A program made the position numbers and the translations under genes. 64,000 nucleotides of DNA from Companilactobacillus ginsenosidimutans (GTDB taxonomy: Bacteria > Bacillota > Bacilli > Lactobacillales > Lactobacillaceae), in the NCBI RefSeq assembly GCF_001050475.1, contig NZ_CP012034.1:1860001-1924000 (forward strand), written 5' to 3'. The notes below the pieces were generated by a model that was not told where the DNA came from, did not search any database, and saw only the letters and a list, made by a program, of their open reading frames with translations. Below, piece after piece: positions 53,674 to 62,252 of this stretch (position 1 is its first letter; every line of letters begins with the position of its first letter).

Positions 53674-54411
53674 ATGAAGAAATTTTTTACAGTTCTCGGT
53701 GGAATGGGCACTCTAGCCACTGAAAGTTATGTTCGAATTTTGGACCAACGCACAAAAACTGAAAAAGATCAGGACTATCTAGATTATATTGTGGTCAACC
53801 ACGCCACTGTTCCTGACCGTACCGACTACATAATCGATCACAGCAAACCTAACTTTTTGCCTGCGATTGTTGAGGATGTACAACAACAAAGTTTGCTAAA
53901 ACCAGCTTTTATGGTTATGATTTGTAACACAGCTCATTATTTCTTCGATGAGATTCAAGCTGCCACTGATATTCCAATCGTTAATATGCCATATTTGGCT
54001 ATTTCAACAATGAAGAAACAATATCCTAATGCTAAAAAAGTTGGTTTAATTTGTACAAAAGGTACTCTTCATGATCATATTTATGAGGACTATATTACTG
54101 ACGCTGGTTTTGAATTATCATTAGGGGATGCTGAGATTCAGGATGAAGTTGAAAGCTTGATTTATGATGACATTAAGATTAAAGGGTCTGTAAATGAAGA
54201 AAAATACTATCACATTCTACAAACAATGCATGACAAATTTGGGTGTGATGTGATTGTTCTCGGTTGTACAGAATTATCATTGGCACAGGAAATGGCACCT
54301 GATCACGACTATGACGTAATTGATGCTCAGAGCATTATTGCCGACAAGTCGATTGAATTAGCAACAAAAGTTAGAAGAGGCGAGGATATCGATTTTTCTA
54401 AGATTTATTAA
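53674..54411 (+). CDS. racD: Aspartate/glutamate racemase family protein
   Basis: 245 residues, two bases after murE. The two catalytic Cys lie in MICNTAHYF (about residue 83) and LGCTELSLA (about 195). The YhfT/aspartate-racemase pattern (LGGMGTLATESYVRIL) fits aspartate racemase better than MurI. D-aspartate is used to build Lys-D-Asp cross-bridges in many lactobacilli, so racD next to a Lys-type murE is a coherent pair. Confidence 0.85.
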   Translation: MKKFFTVLGGMGTLATESYVRILDQRTKTEKDQDYLDYIVVNHATVPDRTDYIIDHSKPNFLPAIVEDVQQQSLLKPAFMVMICNTAHYFFDEIQAATDIPIVNMPYLAISTMKKQYPNAKKVGLICTKGTLHDHIYEDYITDAGFELSLGDAEIQDEVESLIYDDIKIKGSVNEEKYYHILQTMHDKFGCDVIVLGCTELSLAQEMAPDHDYDVIDAQSIIADKSIELATKVRRGEDIDFSKIY

Positions 54412-54481
54412 TGTTCACTAACATTATATTGATTAAAATCGTAACCCCCTTATAATTTAAGTTACAGGAGGTACTTATACT

Positions 54482-55045
54482 ATGTTAAAAAAATTATCAT
54501 TAACAACCGCCGTATTAGCCGGTCTATTACTAGCTGGTTGCTCAAATACTCAATCATCTAGTTCAACTACATCAAACGACAGTACGGAACAAACAAAGAG
54601 TACCAAATCAACCAACCCATCCAAAAAAGCTTCTAAGAGTGATGACAATGACTCAAAGACTGCTTCAAATGACAACAATGACAATGATGACGAAACAAAT
54701 TCAAACAGTAATTCATCAAATGGCACCAATTCTTCAAGTAATTCAAACGGAAGCAGCAATACATCAAGTAATAAATCAGCTGCCTCAAACGGACAATCAT
54801 CAACACAATCAAGCTCATCTTCATCAAGTGCTAACGTCGTTAACTCATCCAGTGACGCTACAACTTTGTTAGGTGACAAGTTGGCTTCAACCTATGATCG
54901 TGCAACAACCCAGTATGTTTCAAACGGTAAAATCACTTGGAATAATACTACAGGTTATCAAGTAAATGTTTATACTAAGGGATCTGACTCACCAGCAGGT
55001 AGTTATTTAGTAGCTGCTAATGGTCAATATTTCCAAATTTGGTAG
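54482..55045 (+). CDS. Ser/Asn-rich lipoprotein
   Basis: 187 residues. Lipobox LLLAGC-S (about residue 20), then a ~95-residue Ser/Thr/Asn/Asp/Lys-rich linker and a small C-terminal domain (about 120-187: TTLLGDKLASTYDRATTQYV, GSYLVAANGQYFQIW). Such linkers span the wall. Function unknown. Ribosome site ACAGGAGG; single gene. Confidence 0.75.
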   Translation: MLKKLSLTTAVLAGLLLAGCSNTQSSSSTTSNDSTEQTKSTKSTNPSKKASKSDDNDSKTASNDNNDNDDETNSNSNSSNGTNSSSNSNGSSNTSSNKSAASNGQSSTQSSSSSSSANVVNSSSDATTLLGDKLASTYDRATTQYVSNGKITWNNTTGYQVNVYTKGSDSPAGSYLVAANGQYFQIW

Positions 55046-55080
55046 TACATTACTTGCCAATAATTGAATAAGAACTTAAT

Positions 55081-55124
55081 ATTTTAAGAGGTCGGGACGC
55101 CAAGTCTTTGACCTCTTAAATTTT
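55081..55124 (+). terminator. Terminator between lipoprotein and metal transporter
   Basis: TTTTAAGAGGTC / GACCTCTTAAA stem, T-rich after. It ends just before the metal transporter operon. Confidence 0.75.
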
Positions 55125-55152
55125 GAAAAAAATAATTTATAAGGGGATTATT

Positions 55153-56025
55153 ATGAGTCGGAAAAAATATTTTTTAACGTTTATAGTTTTATTCATGTTA
55201 ATTTTGACCGGCTGTGCCAAAAATAATTCTCAGAAAAATATCATCACAACTACAGTCAATACGTACAATGAACCGGTTAAAGCAATTGTCGGTAACAGAT
55301 ATAAAGTTGAATCGATTATCAAATCGGTCAATGTTGATCCGCACAGTTTTTCTCCGTCGACAAATAATTCTAAACAAATTGCCGATTCAAAATTAATTGT
55401 TGCGAATGGATTAGGATATGACGACTGGGTTAATAAGATGGTCGAAGCGAATAGCCAACAAAAAAATTTGATTGATTTTGCAAATGTTCTTGGTAAAAAT
55501 GATGGCGCTAACGAGCACATCTGGTACGGAGTTGACCATATGAAGAAATTAGCTAAAGCAGTTTATCAACATATGGCTAGGGTTGACGTAAATAGTAAAA
55601 ATTACTATTATGATAACTATACAAAATATTTGCGGAAACTCGACAAACTTTCTGACCGTGAAAAATCCATCAAGAAATACTCTCAAGGCAAGGTGGCATA
55701 CGTTACTGAGCCATTGCCAGATTATTTGTTGCATGACATAGGTGTCAAAGTTGGAGACTACCATTTTGCCAAAGCTATTGAAGATGACACTGATCCTTCA
55801 ATGAAGGACGTCAGAAATTTGGAAAATGGTATGCGCGAGCACAAAGTCGATTTTCTCGTAGTTAATAAACAGGTTACTAGCAGTATTATTACTAAAATGA
55901 TTAATACCGCCAATGAAAATAATATTCCGGTCGTCTATTTCACAGAAACTCTACCAAGTGACTTAGGTTATTACGATTGGATGAATGGTAACTTGAATCA
56001 AATTGAGAAGGTAGTAAAGGAGTAA
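55153..56025 (+). CDS. Zinc/manganese ABC transporter substrate-binding lipoprotein
   Basis: 290 residues from ATG 55153 (AAGGGGAT). Lipobox LILTGC-A. ZnuA/AdcA fold with metal-site His in NVDPHSFSPS (about 57) and NEHIWYGVDHMKK (about 115-125). No His-rich loop, which leaves zinc versus manganese open. Membrane-tethered receptor of the importer encoded by the next two genes. Confidence 0.88.
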   Translation: MSRKKYFLTFIVLFMLILTGCAKNNSQKNIITTTVNTYNEPVKAIVGNRYKVESIIKSVNVDPHSFSPSTNNSKQIADSKLIVANGLGYDDWVNKMVEANSQQKNLIDFANVLGKNDGANEHIWYGVDHMKKLAKAVYQHMARVDVNSKNYYYDNYTKYLRKLDKLSDREKSIKKYSQGKVAYVTEPLPDYLLHDIGVKVGDYHFAKAIEDDTDPSMKDVRNLENGMREHKVDFLVVNKQVTSSIITKMINTANENNIPVVYFTETLPSDLGYYDWMNGNLNQIEKVVKE

Positions 56026-56029
56026 AGCT

Positions 56030-56689
56030 GTGATCGAAGCCAAAAATCTTACTAAAAAGTTCGGCAAGCAAGTTGTTTTTCAAAATGTGAATTTCAAAAT
56101 TGATGATGGTGAGTTTGTCAGTATCGTTGGCCGTAATGGGGCAGGTAAAACGACCTTGGTCAAAATATTAATGGGACTTGAGAAAAAGACTAGTGGCGAT
56201 ATTGTAATGGATCACAAGCACAAAATTGGCTATGTACCACAGTTTAGAAATGTCGATTTAGATTATCCACTTGATATTGAACATTTTATGCGACTTAACT
56301 TAAAATTTACTTTAAATCCGGCTCAAAGACGAAAAGATACTGAATTAATTGAGAATATCTTACAAGAAACTAACTTGTTAAATTTACGCAAACGACCATT
56401 AGGACTGGCTTCCGGTGGTGAAAAGCAGAAGGCATATTTAGCCCAAGCTTTAGTTAATAAGCCAAAAATCTTAATTCTGGATGAATCAACTGCCAGTCTG
56501 GATGTTGATGTCAAAATCCAATTAATGGATTTGGTTCAAGAGTTGAACAAAAAAGAAGGTCTGACAGTTCTTTTTATTACCCATGATTCTGAATTAACTA
56601 AGAAATACACTAAGCGAGCATTGCTGTTTGACCATCAAACAGTTGAGTCTATTGGCGTAGATGAAATCGCAGAAGATATGTTTGAATAG
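56030..56689 (+). CDS. Metal ABC transporter ATP-binding protein
   Basis: 219 residues, GTG 56030 after AAGGAG. Walker A VGRNGAGKTT, signature ASGGEKQK, Walker B ILILDESTASLD, switch His in FITHDSE. Starts four bases after the receptor gene. Energises the zinc/manganese importer. Confidence 0.9.
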   Translation: MIEAKNLTKKFGKQVVFQNVNFKIDDGEFVSIVGRNGAGKTTLVKILMGLEKKTSGDIVMDHKHKIGYVPQFRNVDLDYPLDIEHFMRLNLKFTLNPAQRRKDTELIENILQETNLLNLRKRPLGLASGGEKQKAYLAQALVNKPKILILDESTASLDVDVKIQLMDLVQELNKKEGLTVLFITHDSELTKKYTKRALLFDHQTVESIGVDEIAEDMFE

Positions 56690-56698
56690 GAGGATAAT

Positions 56699-57496
56699 AT
56701 GTTTGAATATGAATTTATGCGAGAAGCCTTTATTGCCAGTACATTCATCGCGATAACTGCTGGTATCGTCGGCGTCTTTGTAGTATCCAGAAATATGTCC
56801 TTCTTGTCGCATACACTTTCTGAAATTGGATTTGCTGGAGCTGCCTTTGGGATATTAATTGGAATTTCGCCACTTGCAGGGATGATAATTTTTACATTAG
56901 TGAGTTCGATTGCCGTGGGTGGATTGAGTAACGAATCCTCTAGGCGAGAGGCTTCAATCAGTGCCATATCATCGTTATTCATTGGTTTAGGTATCCTATT
57001 CTTGTCGCTGTCATCAGAATCAAGTTCGTACGCGACAAATATTCTTTTTGGTAGTATCGTAGGTATCAGTTCAAAAGAAGTTAACCAATTGATGATTTTG
57101 GCAGGGTTTGTGATTGTCGTATTCATTCTGAGTTACAAACCATTAGCGTTCGATTCATTTGACCATATTGGTGCAAGAGCATCTGGTCTCAATACGAGAT
57201 TTTTATCAGTTATTTTCTTAATTACTTTGGCCTTGAGTGTCAGTATCGGAGCTCAAATTGTTGGTTCCTTGTTAGTGTTCGTTCTGCTAACACTACCTGG
57301 CGCAACTGCCAGATATCTGGTACACTCAGTTCCGAAGTTGCTAATGATCTCAGTTGGTTTGTCGCTGGCAGGTGTGTGGTTAGGGCTATACTTAGCTTTC
57401 ATCACCAACTGGCCAGTAACATTCTTCATTTCAGCCTTTGAAGTAATTGCATACTTCTTAGGCCTATCCTACAAAAACTGGAAATTAAGCCACTAG
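56699..57496 (+). CDS. Metal ABC transporter permease (ABC-3 type)
   Basis: 265 residues, about eight helices, ZnuB/MntB family (REAFIASTFIAITAGIVGVF, GSLLVFVLLTLPGATAR). AGGAGGATAAT before ATG 56699. Third gene of the importer operon. No terminator hairpin appears before the IS element that follows. Confidence 0.9.
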   Translation: MFEYEFMREAFIASTFIAITAGIVGVFVVSRNMSFLSHTLSEIGFAGAAFGILIGISPLAGMIIFTLVSSIAVGGLSNESSRREASISAISSLFIGLGILFLSLSSESSSYATNILFGSIVGISSKEVNQLMILAGFVIVVFILSYKPLAFDSFDHIGARASGLNTRFLSVIFLITLALSVSIGAQIVGSLLVFVLLTLPGATARYLVHSVPKLLMISVGLSLAGVWLGLYLAFITNWPVTFFISAFEVIAYFLGLSYKNWKLSH

Positions 57497-57504
57497 GGAG
57501 AATC

Positions 57505-57700
57505 AAACTTTTAACGTCAACTACTCCCCACTGAAGTAGGGAGCTTGTAAGAACTAATGAAACAAGTCACATTAGCATCACAATTTACCTAGATACACCG
57601 TTGCCTAGATATACCGCAGTATTCCTGGGTCTTACATAGTAATTACTAAGGTCTTTAAAGTCCGCAAGTTGCCAAACGGACTGAACAGTTTTACATTGCT
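57505..57700 (-). ncRNA. Probable guide (omega) RNA region of TnpB
   Basis: The 3' end of tnpB plus about 185 noncoding bases up to the terminal hairpin, the location where omega RNAs are encoded. The scaffold would end at the element boundary, with the adjacent chromosomal bases (from about 57515 downwards on the minus strand) serving as guide. Confidence 0.5.
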
Positions 57701-58920
57701 TTAGCTAATATGTTTTTAGCCGCGTTGTGATCACGGATGTGATATTGATTACAGTTGGGACAAGTCCATGTTCTATCAGAAAGGGTTAGTCTTTCTTCAC
57801 CCTTCATTACGTCACCACAATTTGAGCATGTTTGAGTTGTGTACTTTGGATCAACAGCAATAAAGACCTTATCGTACATCACCGCCTTGTATTCCAGCAT
57901 TTGTAGAAATGTTCTCCAACCAACATCACTGATGCTCATAGCTAATGCATGATTTTTTAACAAGTTTTTACTCCTTAACTCTTCAGCTACTACCAGATCG
58001 TGGTTCTTGATGAGTGTAGTAGATGTTTCATGTAAGAAGTTAGTACGACGATTACAGACTTCATCATGTAATTTGGCAACAATTACTCTTTGCTTTTGAT
58101 AGTTCTTTGAGTTCAGTAATCGTCGATGTTCTTTTTTAGCTCGTAGTTGTCTTCTTGAAAGAATTCGTTGTTGCTTAGCAAGTCGTTTCTTGTTCTTTCT
58201 GTAATATCTTGGATTCTCTACAACATCTCCATTAGAAGTTGTTAGGAAATTTTCCGTATTAAGATCAATTCCAATTGAATCTCCCGTACTCTTCCTTGTC
58301 TGAACAAAAGGAGAATCAGATGCCAATTGAAGTGAGATGTAGTAGTTTCCAATAGCATCCTTAAATACTGTCACAGTTCCAATACGGATATCAGAATGGT
58401 TAACCATTAGTCTTTTATGACTTCCGGATACCCTGATACGTCCAATCAAGGAAATATTAATATGCTTGTTATCAAGAAATCTGATATTACCATTTAATAG
58501 TGACGGAGTTGTAACTTTTGAGGGATATCGGTTTGGTAATTGGAAACTTCCTGAATGCTGTTTCTTATGGAATTTAGGAATACCTGTAGTATGGACTTTC
58601 GTAAACAGATTCCAAGCTGCTTTATAGTTTCGAATCGCCATACTTGTAACATCAGTACCAACATTGAATTTATTCAGCCAAGAACGAAGTCCGAAAAGAT
58701 ACTTAGTACTTTCTTTACGTTCAGTTAAATAGTCGATTCGATCTTGGACTTGTTTGATGTATAACTTACATTTACGAAGTTTATACAATTCTCTATCAAT
58801 AGCGACCATTTCATTATAAGCAAATCTAGAACCATTAAGATTGTGCTCAATGATTCGTTTCTGTTTATCTGAGGGGTAACATCTAACTTTCACACCATAA
58901 AAGTACTGGTACTCATTCAT
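57691..58920 (-). CDS. tnpB: RNA-guided endonuclease TnpB
   Basis: 409 residues from ATG 58920 (AAGGTG upstream; an in-frame GTG at 58932 is less likely). RuvC catalytic residues are present: Asp in SIGIDLNTENF (about 216), Glu in LVVAEELRSKNL (about 305) and Asp in HIRDHNAAKNI. A zinc ribbon CSNCGDV...CPNC sits before the last. All motifs intact, so nuclease activity is plausible. TnpB cuts DNA guided by omega RNA and helps the IS persist; movement would need a TnpA supplied elsewhere. Confidence 0.92.
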   Translation of the reverse strand: MNEYQYFYGVKVRCYPSDKQKRIIEHNLNGSRFAYNEMVAIDRELYKLRKCKLYIKQVQDRIDYLTERKESTKYLFGLRSWLNKFNVGTDVTSMAIRNYKAAWNLFTKVHTTGIPKFHKKQHSGSFQLPNRYPSKVTTPSLLNGNIRFLDNKHINISLIGRIRVSGSHKRLMVNHSDIRIGTVTVFKDAIGNYYISLQLASDSPFVQTRKSTGDSIGIDLNTENFLTTSNGDVVENPRYYRKNKKRLAKQQRILSRRQLRAKKEHRRLLNSKNYQKQRVIVAKLHDEVCNRRTNFLHETSTTLIKNHDLVVAEELRSKNLLKNHALAMSISDVGWRTFLQMLEYKAVMYDKVFIAVDPKYTTQTCSNCGDVMKGEERLTLSDRTWTCPNCNQYHIRDHNAAKNILAKAM

Positions 58921-59123
58921 TGATTTGCGCACCTTGTTGCCCGTCCTTAGATAAGTAATTTCGAATATGTATCATTCGATATGGTTATCATATCAATGTA
59001 CGAACATATGTTCAAGAAAAATGTTAAAAGGAGTAACACAAACTATAATTAAGAAAGGCGGTCTCATAAAACGATAATTCCTCCCAGCATTTAAATACTG
59101 GGTTTCCTTATCTTGAGACTCTT

Positions 59124-59579
59124 ATGAAAGAATTATGGGACAAGTATAAGGATACAATTCCTTATCTATTTTTCGGCGTATTAACAACAATAGTAAACAT
59201 TGGATTATTCACATGGTTTGCATATCCACTTCACTGGAACTATCAAATTGCTAATGTAGTGGCTTATTTCTTATCAGTAGTATTCGCATACGTAACTAAT
59301 AAACTATGGGTCTTTGACTCACATACAAGTACATGGAAAGCATTTTGGTTAGAGATGGGTTCATTCTTCCTATTCCGTGCGGCATCTTGGGTAATTGACC
59401 AAGGTACAATGACAATCGGTGTTACTTTGTTAGGCCAAAGCAAATTTATCGTGAAGATCATTGCTAACGTTGTGGTCGTCGTATTAAATTACGTATTTAG
59501 TAAGTTTATTATCTTTAGAAAACGTGAAAAGCTTGATAAAGCTGATAAACGATTAGAAAACGAAAAAAATGAAGCTTAA
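59124..59579 (+). CDS. GtrA family membrane protein
   Basis: 151 residues, four helices, GtrA/DPMS pattern (YLFFGVLTTIVNIGLFTWF, NVVAYFLSVVFAYVTNKLWVF). GtrA proteins help move lipid-linked sugars across the membrane for glycosylation of surface polymers. The start ATG 59124 has no ribosome site in the preceding 20 bases; the IS end hairpin (59061-59118) stands directly before it. Followed by a strong terminator. Confidence 0.85.
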   Translation: MKELWDKYKDTIPYLFFGVLTTIVNIGLFTWFAYPLHWNYQIANVVAYFLSVVFAYVTNKLWVFDSHTSTWKAFWLEMGSFFLFRAASWVIDQGTMTIGVTLLGQSKFIVKIIANVVVVVLNYVFSKFIIFRKREKLDKADKRLENEKNEA

Positions 59580-59583
59580 ATTA

Positions 59584-59625
59584 AAAGGCAGAACACTGAA
59601 TTTTCAGTGTTCTGTCTTTTTTAGT
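59584..59625 (+). terminator. Terminator of gtrA
   Basis: AGAACACTGAA / TTCAGTGTTCT perfect stem and T6. Confidence 0.9.
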
Positions 59626-59749
59626 ATTAACAATAATTTTTGTAAAAACAAACACATTATTTAAGGAAACGTATTCATATAATTTTTTTGCTAATATTTA
59701 CAAGAAATTTACATTGACTTGTTATGTTGTTAGTTGGGGGTGCGTTTAC

Positions 59750-60070
59750 TTGTCAGAAACTGTTCAGTCGATGGTTTTTTTGCCACATCTTTTCATTTTG
59801 GCGGTCCAACTTTTTTCGTTTCATTTAATTTCCAAAAAGTTGTATCGTGATAGATTTATTATCGGGGCTTTATTTATTGGATTAATAATTATCTCGTTTA
59901 TTTCTAATTCAATATTAGTTGAGTCAACGGTATTACTGGCACTCAGTTTGGCTTTGATAGTCCGCGCCCAAGAATTGAAAAACAATAATTATTTAGCATG
60001 GGGATTGGTGCTGATGATTGCACTAATCGGATTTTTAGGTTACTTCATATACTCTCTCTCCGGATTGTGA
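59750..60070 (+). CDS. Small membrane protein, unknown
   Basis: 106 residues from TTG 59750 (GGGGGTG upstream). Four short helices. First of three consecutive tiny membrane-protein genes on this strand. Function unknown. Confidence 0.6.
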   Translation: MSETVQSMVFLPHLFILAVQLFSFHLISKKLYRDRFIIGALFIGLIIISFISNSILVESTVLLALSLALIVRAQELKNNNYLAWGLVLMIALIGFLGYFIYSLSGL

Positions 60071-60112
60071 TGGCATTATTCGAATTATTTTAAATATTTG
60101 AGGGGAGAAAAG

Positions 60113-60346
60113 ATGAGTATATTTCACTTTATTATTGTATTAAGCTGTCTGTTAATAATTTCATTGAATGGAAGATTTGGTTCTAATCTTAGAATTGCGG
60201 TGGGGATGTGGAGATTCGTAATTTCATTGCCACTTGCTGCATTATCAATATATTTAATTTATACAGAAACACCAATGTTGTTGCCAATGACGATAGTTAT
60301 TCTACTAATGTTACTGACGACAAATTATTTGAAATATAAACTCTAA
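60113..60346 (+). CDS. Tiny membrane protein, paralogue of the next gene
   Basis: 77 residues from ATG 60113 (GAGGGGAGA). Three helices. The second half (LRIAVGMWRFVISLPLAAL... LLPMTIVILL... NYLKYK) lines up with the next gene's LRHQYGVRRYTVIIPF... ELPLTTTLVLI... EYLSHK. Unknown role. Confidence 0.65.
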   Translation: MSIFHFIIVLSCLLIISLNGRFGSNLRIAVGMWRFVISLPLAALSIYLIYTETPMLLPMTIVILLMLLTTNYLKYKL

Positions 60347-60370
60347 ACATTAATTCTGTGGAGGATAATG

Positions 60371-60619
60371 ATGAATCTGGATCTGTTAATGTTGATTTTA
60401 GAGGTGTTATTAGTATTGATTTTAATTTCAAAACCTGGAATTGCTTTTACCAATAAGCTGCGTCACCAATATGGGGTGAGGAGATATACAGTAATAATTC
60501 CTTTTTGTATATTGCTCTTATTTGGAGCGTATAAATTAGTCCCAGTTGAATTACCTTTGACGACAACGTTAGTGCTAATTGCACTTGCTGCAGATGAATA
60601 TTTGTCTCATAAACACTAG
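60371..60619 (+). CDS. Tiny membrane protein, paralogue of the previous gene
   Basis: 82 residues from ATG 60371 (GGAGG upstream; ATG 60368 is adjacent). Three helices. Diverged tandem duplicate of the gene at 60113. Unknown role, probably the same transcript. Confidence 0.65.
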   Translation: MNLDLLMLILEVLLVLILISKPGIAFTNKLRHQYGVRRYTVIIPFCILLLFGAYKLVPVELPLTTTLVLIALAADEYLSHKH

Positions 60620-60642
60620 AAAGCTGAATTTGAATGAAAAAA

Positions 60643-60678
60643 ATAACACTTAACCTTTGAGGCTAAGTGTTATTTTGC
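60643..60678. terminator. Bidirectional terminator
   Basis: AATAACACTTA / TAAGTGTTATT stem with A-run and T-run, between convergent genes. Confidence 0.88.
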
Positions 60679-61550
60679 TATTCTTGGAGTTCCTTAATTG
60701 CTAAAGCAAAATCTCCAACGGTTGCCGAACCGTTATTTTTAACGAGTGGCATTGTAATATATTTATTTAGATCGCCAACTTCAACGTAGTCGTTTAACAT
60801 GTCGCTGAATTGTGCACGGACTTTATCTAGGAAAGGTTCACTGACAACTCCACCACCGAAAACAATTTTGTCGGGACGAAGAATTAGAGTAACTTGAATT
60901 GCGGCTTGAGCAACGTAATAGGCCATAATATCCCATGTGTGATCTGTTAGTGGAACATCTTTACCAGGTTTGCCTAGTCGAGCATCGAAAGTTGGACCAG
61001 CAACTAGACCTTCAAGACAATCGCCGTGGAAGGGACAAATTCCTTTGAAATCCAAATCGTCAGGGTGACGTTTCAAGAAAGTGTGGCCCATTTCTGGATG
61101 GCCGACGTTGCCGACAAATTCACCATTTTGAACAGCACCACCACCGACACCAGTACCGATTGTGTAGTAAACTAATGAGTCGATTTTTTCATTAGAAAGA
61201 GTTGACATGATGTATTCACCATAGGCTGAACCGTTAACGTCTGTTGTCCAGAACATTGGTACGTCTAGTTCTTTCTTTAAGGTGCCGACGAAATCTGTAT
61301 TTTCCCAGTTTGGCTTGGGAGTTTTTGTGATATAACCATATTTTGGAGAATTTTTACGTAATTCAATTGGTCCAAAAGATGCAATTCCGATAGCTTCGAC
61401 ATCAAATTGTTTGAAATAGTCGATTGTTTTACGGAGAGTTTCTTCCGGAGTGGTTGTTGGAAAATGTGTACTGTCCTGAATACTGTAATCTTCATTTCCA
61501 ACGGCACAAACAAACTTTGTCCCACCAGCTTCTATGCTACCTACTAACAA
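60678..61550 (-). CDS. scrK: ROK family fructokinase
   Basis: 290 residues, TTG 61550 with CAGGAGGATG ahead. N-terminal ATP motif IEAGGTKFVCAVG, ROK/Zn site in GHPEMGHTFLKRHP then CPFHGDC, and GTGVGGGAV. Phosphorylates fructose (and likely related hexoses) to fructose-6-phosphate in the cytosol. No sucrose genes are next to it. Reads away from the toxin modules. Confidence 0.9.
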   Translation of the reverse strand: MLVGSIEAGGTKFVCAVGNEDYSIQDSTHFPTTTPEETLRKTIDYFKQFDVEAIGIASFGPIELRKNSPKYGYITKTPKPNWENTDFVGTLKKELDVPMFWTTDVNGSAYGEYIMSTLSNEKIDSLVYYTIGTGVGGGAVQNGEFVGNVGHPEMGHTFLKRHPDDLDFKGICPFHGDCLEGLVAGPTFDARLGKPGKDVPLTDHTWDIMAYYVAQAAIQVTLILRPDKIVFGGGVVSEPFLDKVRAQFSDMLNDYVEVGDLNKYITMPLVKNNGSATVGDFALAIKELQE

Positions 61551-61719
61551 ATTGTCATCCTCCTGATTATTGTATGTTTAATGATAAAAGATTAGCATTG
61601 TAATAATTTGCCGTCAAATTAGTTTGAATAATAAAAATAGAATTGAAAAACTCTGCGTAATTTATTCAGGTAGCAAGCTAAGCGGCGGAACCAAACTGAG
61701 CTATCGCGAGGTGAGGTCT

Positions 61720-61827
61720 ATGAGTAGAGCAGATTACCTGTTGGCCTCCAAGGGAGGTTGCCTTGACATTGTATCAGGCCTTGATGCTTGTTTTACAAGC
61801 GTTAGTACTTGTCGTAATGATGCATGA
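61720..61827 (+). CDS. Leader ORF overlapping toxin 1
   Basis: 35 residues beginning MSRADYLL, ATG 61720 with GAGGTGAGG as ribosome site. It overlaps the toxin in another frame and runs on past it, unlike its counterpart in module 2, which ends at the toxin start. It may control toxin translation rather than make a useful peptide. Confidence 0.45.
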   Translation: MSRADYLLASKGGCLDIVSGLDACFTSVSTCRNDA

Positions 61828-61846
61828 TTCTTATCGAAAAAAATAA
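61763..61846 (+). CDS. 27-residue membrane toxin 1 (holin-like type I toxin)
   Basis: MTLYQALMLVLQALVLVVMM plus HDSYRKK: one hydrophobic helix and a short charged tail, as in the putative holin-like toxins of lactobacilli. TTG 61763 with GGGAGG five bases upstream. Expected to insert in and depolarise the membrane when free of its antisense RNA. Too short for standard ORF calling. Confidence 0.75.
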   Translation: MTLYQALMLVLQALVLVVMMHDSYRKK

Positions 61847-61957
61847 GCCGTCCTAGGTTTGAACGGCTCACGACTGTTTTATAAAGTGTAGCTTAGTAAC
61901 CGCATTGCGGGCTACTTTTTGCAGGGACTGTTCACGCAGTTCCTGCTTTTTTGTTGC
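61836..61957 (-). ncRNA. Antisense antitoxin RNA 1
   Basis: Extended -10 TGcTATACT on the minus strand (TATACT = 61964-61969) starts an RNA that runs leftwards through the toxin terminator. It ends at hairpin GCCGT...ACGGC (61848-61867) followed by TTATTTTTTT inside the toxin 3' codons. Classic antisense overlap at the toxin 3' end. Confidence 0.6.
61921..61954 (+). terminator. Terminator of toxin 1 mRNA
   Basis: GCAGGGACTG / CAGTTCCTGC stem and T6. Confidence 0.88.
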
Positions 61958-62127
61958 ACACTGAGTATAGCACCAATGAAAATACATACGTATGAATAAT
62001 GATAATCAGTCAAAGATGACCAAATTTGATGAAATAAAAAAATTACAAGAAATTATTAACACATTTCTCGTAATTTAGTTTGTAGCAGGTTAAAGCGGCG
62101 GCTATCTTTTGAAAAGAAGGTGGTCTA

Positions 62128-62172
62128 ATGAGTAGAGACGTTTACTTGTGGCCTCTAAGGAGGTTCATATGA
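62128..62172 (+). CDS. Leader peptide coupled to toxin 2
   Basis: MSRDVYLWPLRRFI, 14 residues, ATG 62128 behind AAGAAGGTGG. Its TGA overlaps the toxin ATG (ATGA), so toxin translation is probably coupled to leader translation. Confidence 0.55.
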   Translation: MSRDVYLWPLRRFI

Positions 62173-62252
62173 CATTGTATCAAGTGTTGATGTTTGTTTT
62201 ACAATTATCAATGCTGTTAATTATGATACATGATTCAGATCGAAAGAAATAA
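62169..62252 (+). CDS. 27-residue membrane toxin 2 (holin-like type I toxin)
   Basis: MTLYQVLMFVLQLSMLLIMI plus HDSDRKK. Same length and layout as toxin 1, with AAGGAGG before ATG 62169. One helix and a charged tail. Differences are conservative, so both copies appear under selection. Confidence 0.78.
   Translation: MTLYQVLMFVLQLSMLLIMIHDSDRKK

Larger units (their letters stand above)
57505..59118 (-). mobile_element. IS605-group element carrying tnpB only (IS1341-like)
   Basis: Contains tnpB but no tnpA Y1 transposase. The tnpB-downstream end has hairpin CTCCCCACT/AGTAGGGAG (57524-57543) followed on the minus strand by TAGTTGAC. The tnpB-upstream end has a hairpin CCCAGCATTT/AAATACTGGG (59083-59102), within a longer imperfect hairpin GTCTCA...TGAGAC (59061-59118). 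Boundaries are approximate; no target duplication is expected for this group. Confidence 0.75.
61671..61955 (+). other. Type I toxin-antitoxin module 1 (extent)
   Basis: Toxin mRNA with conserved 5' box GTAGCAAGCTAAGCGGCGG (61671-61689), leader ORF, toxin ORF and 3' terminator. The 5' GTAGC/GCGG words can pair with CCGC...GCTAC near 61896-61916, the long-range fold usual in type I toxin mRNAs. A minus-strand antisense RNA overlaps the 3' end. The same organisation recurs at 62083-62360. Confidence 0.7.
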
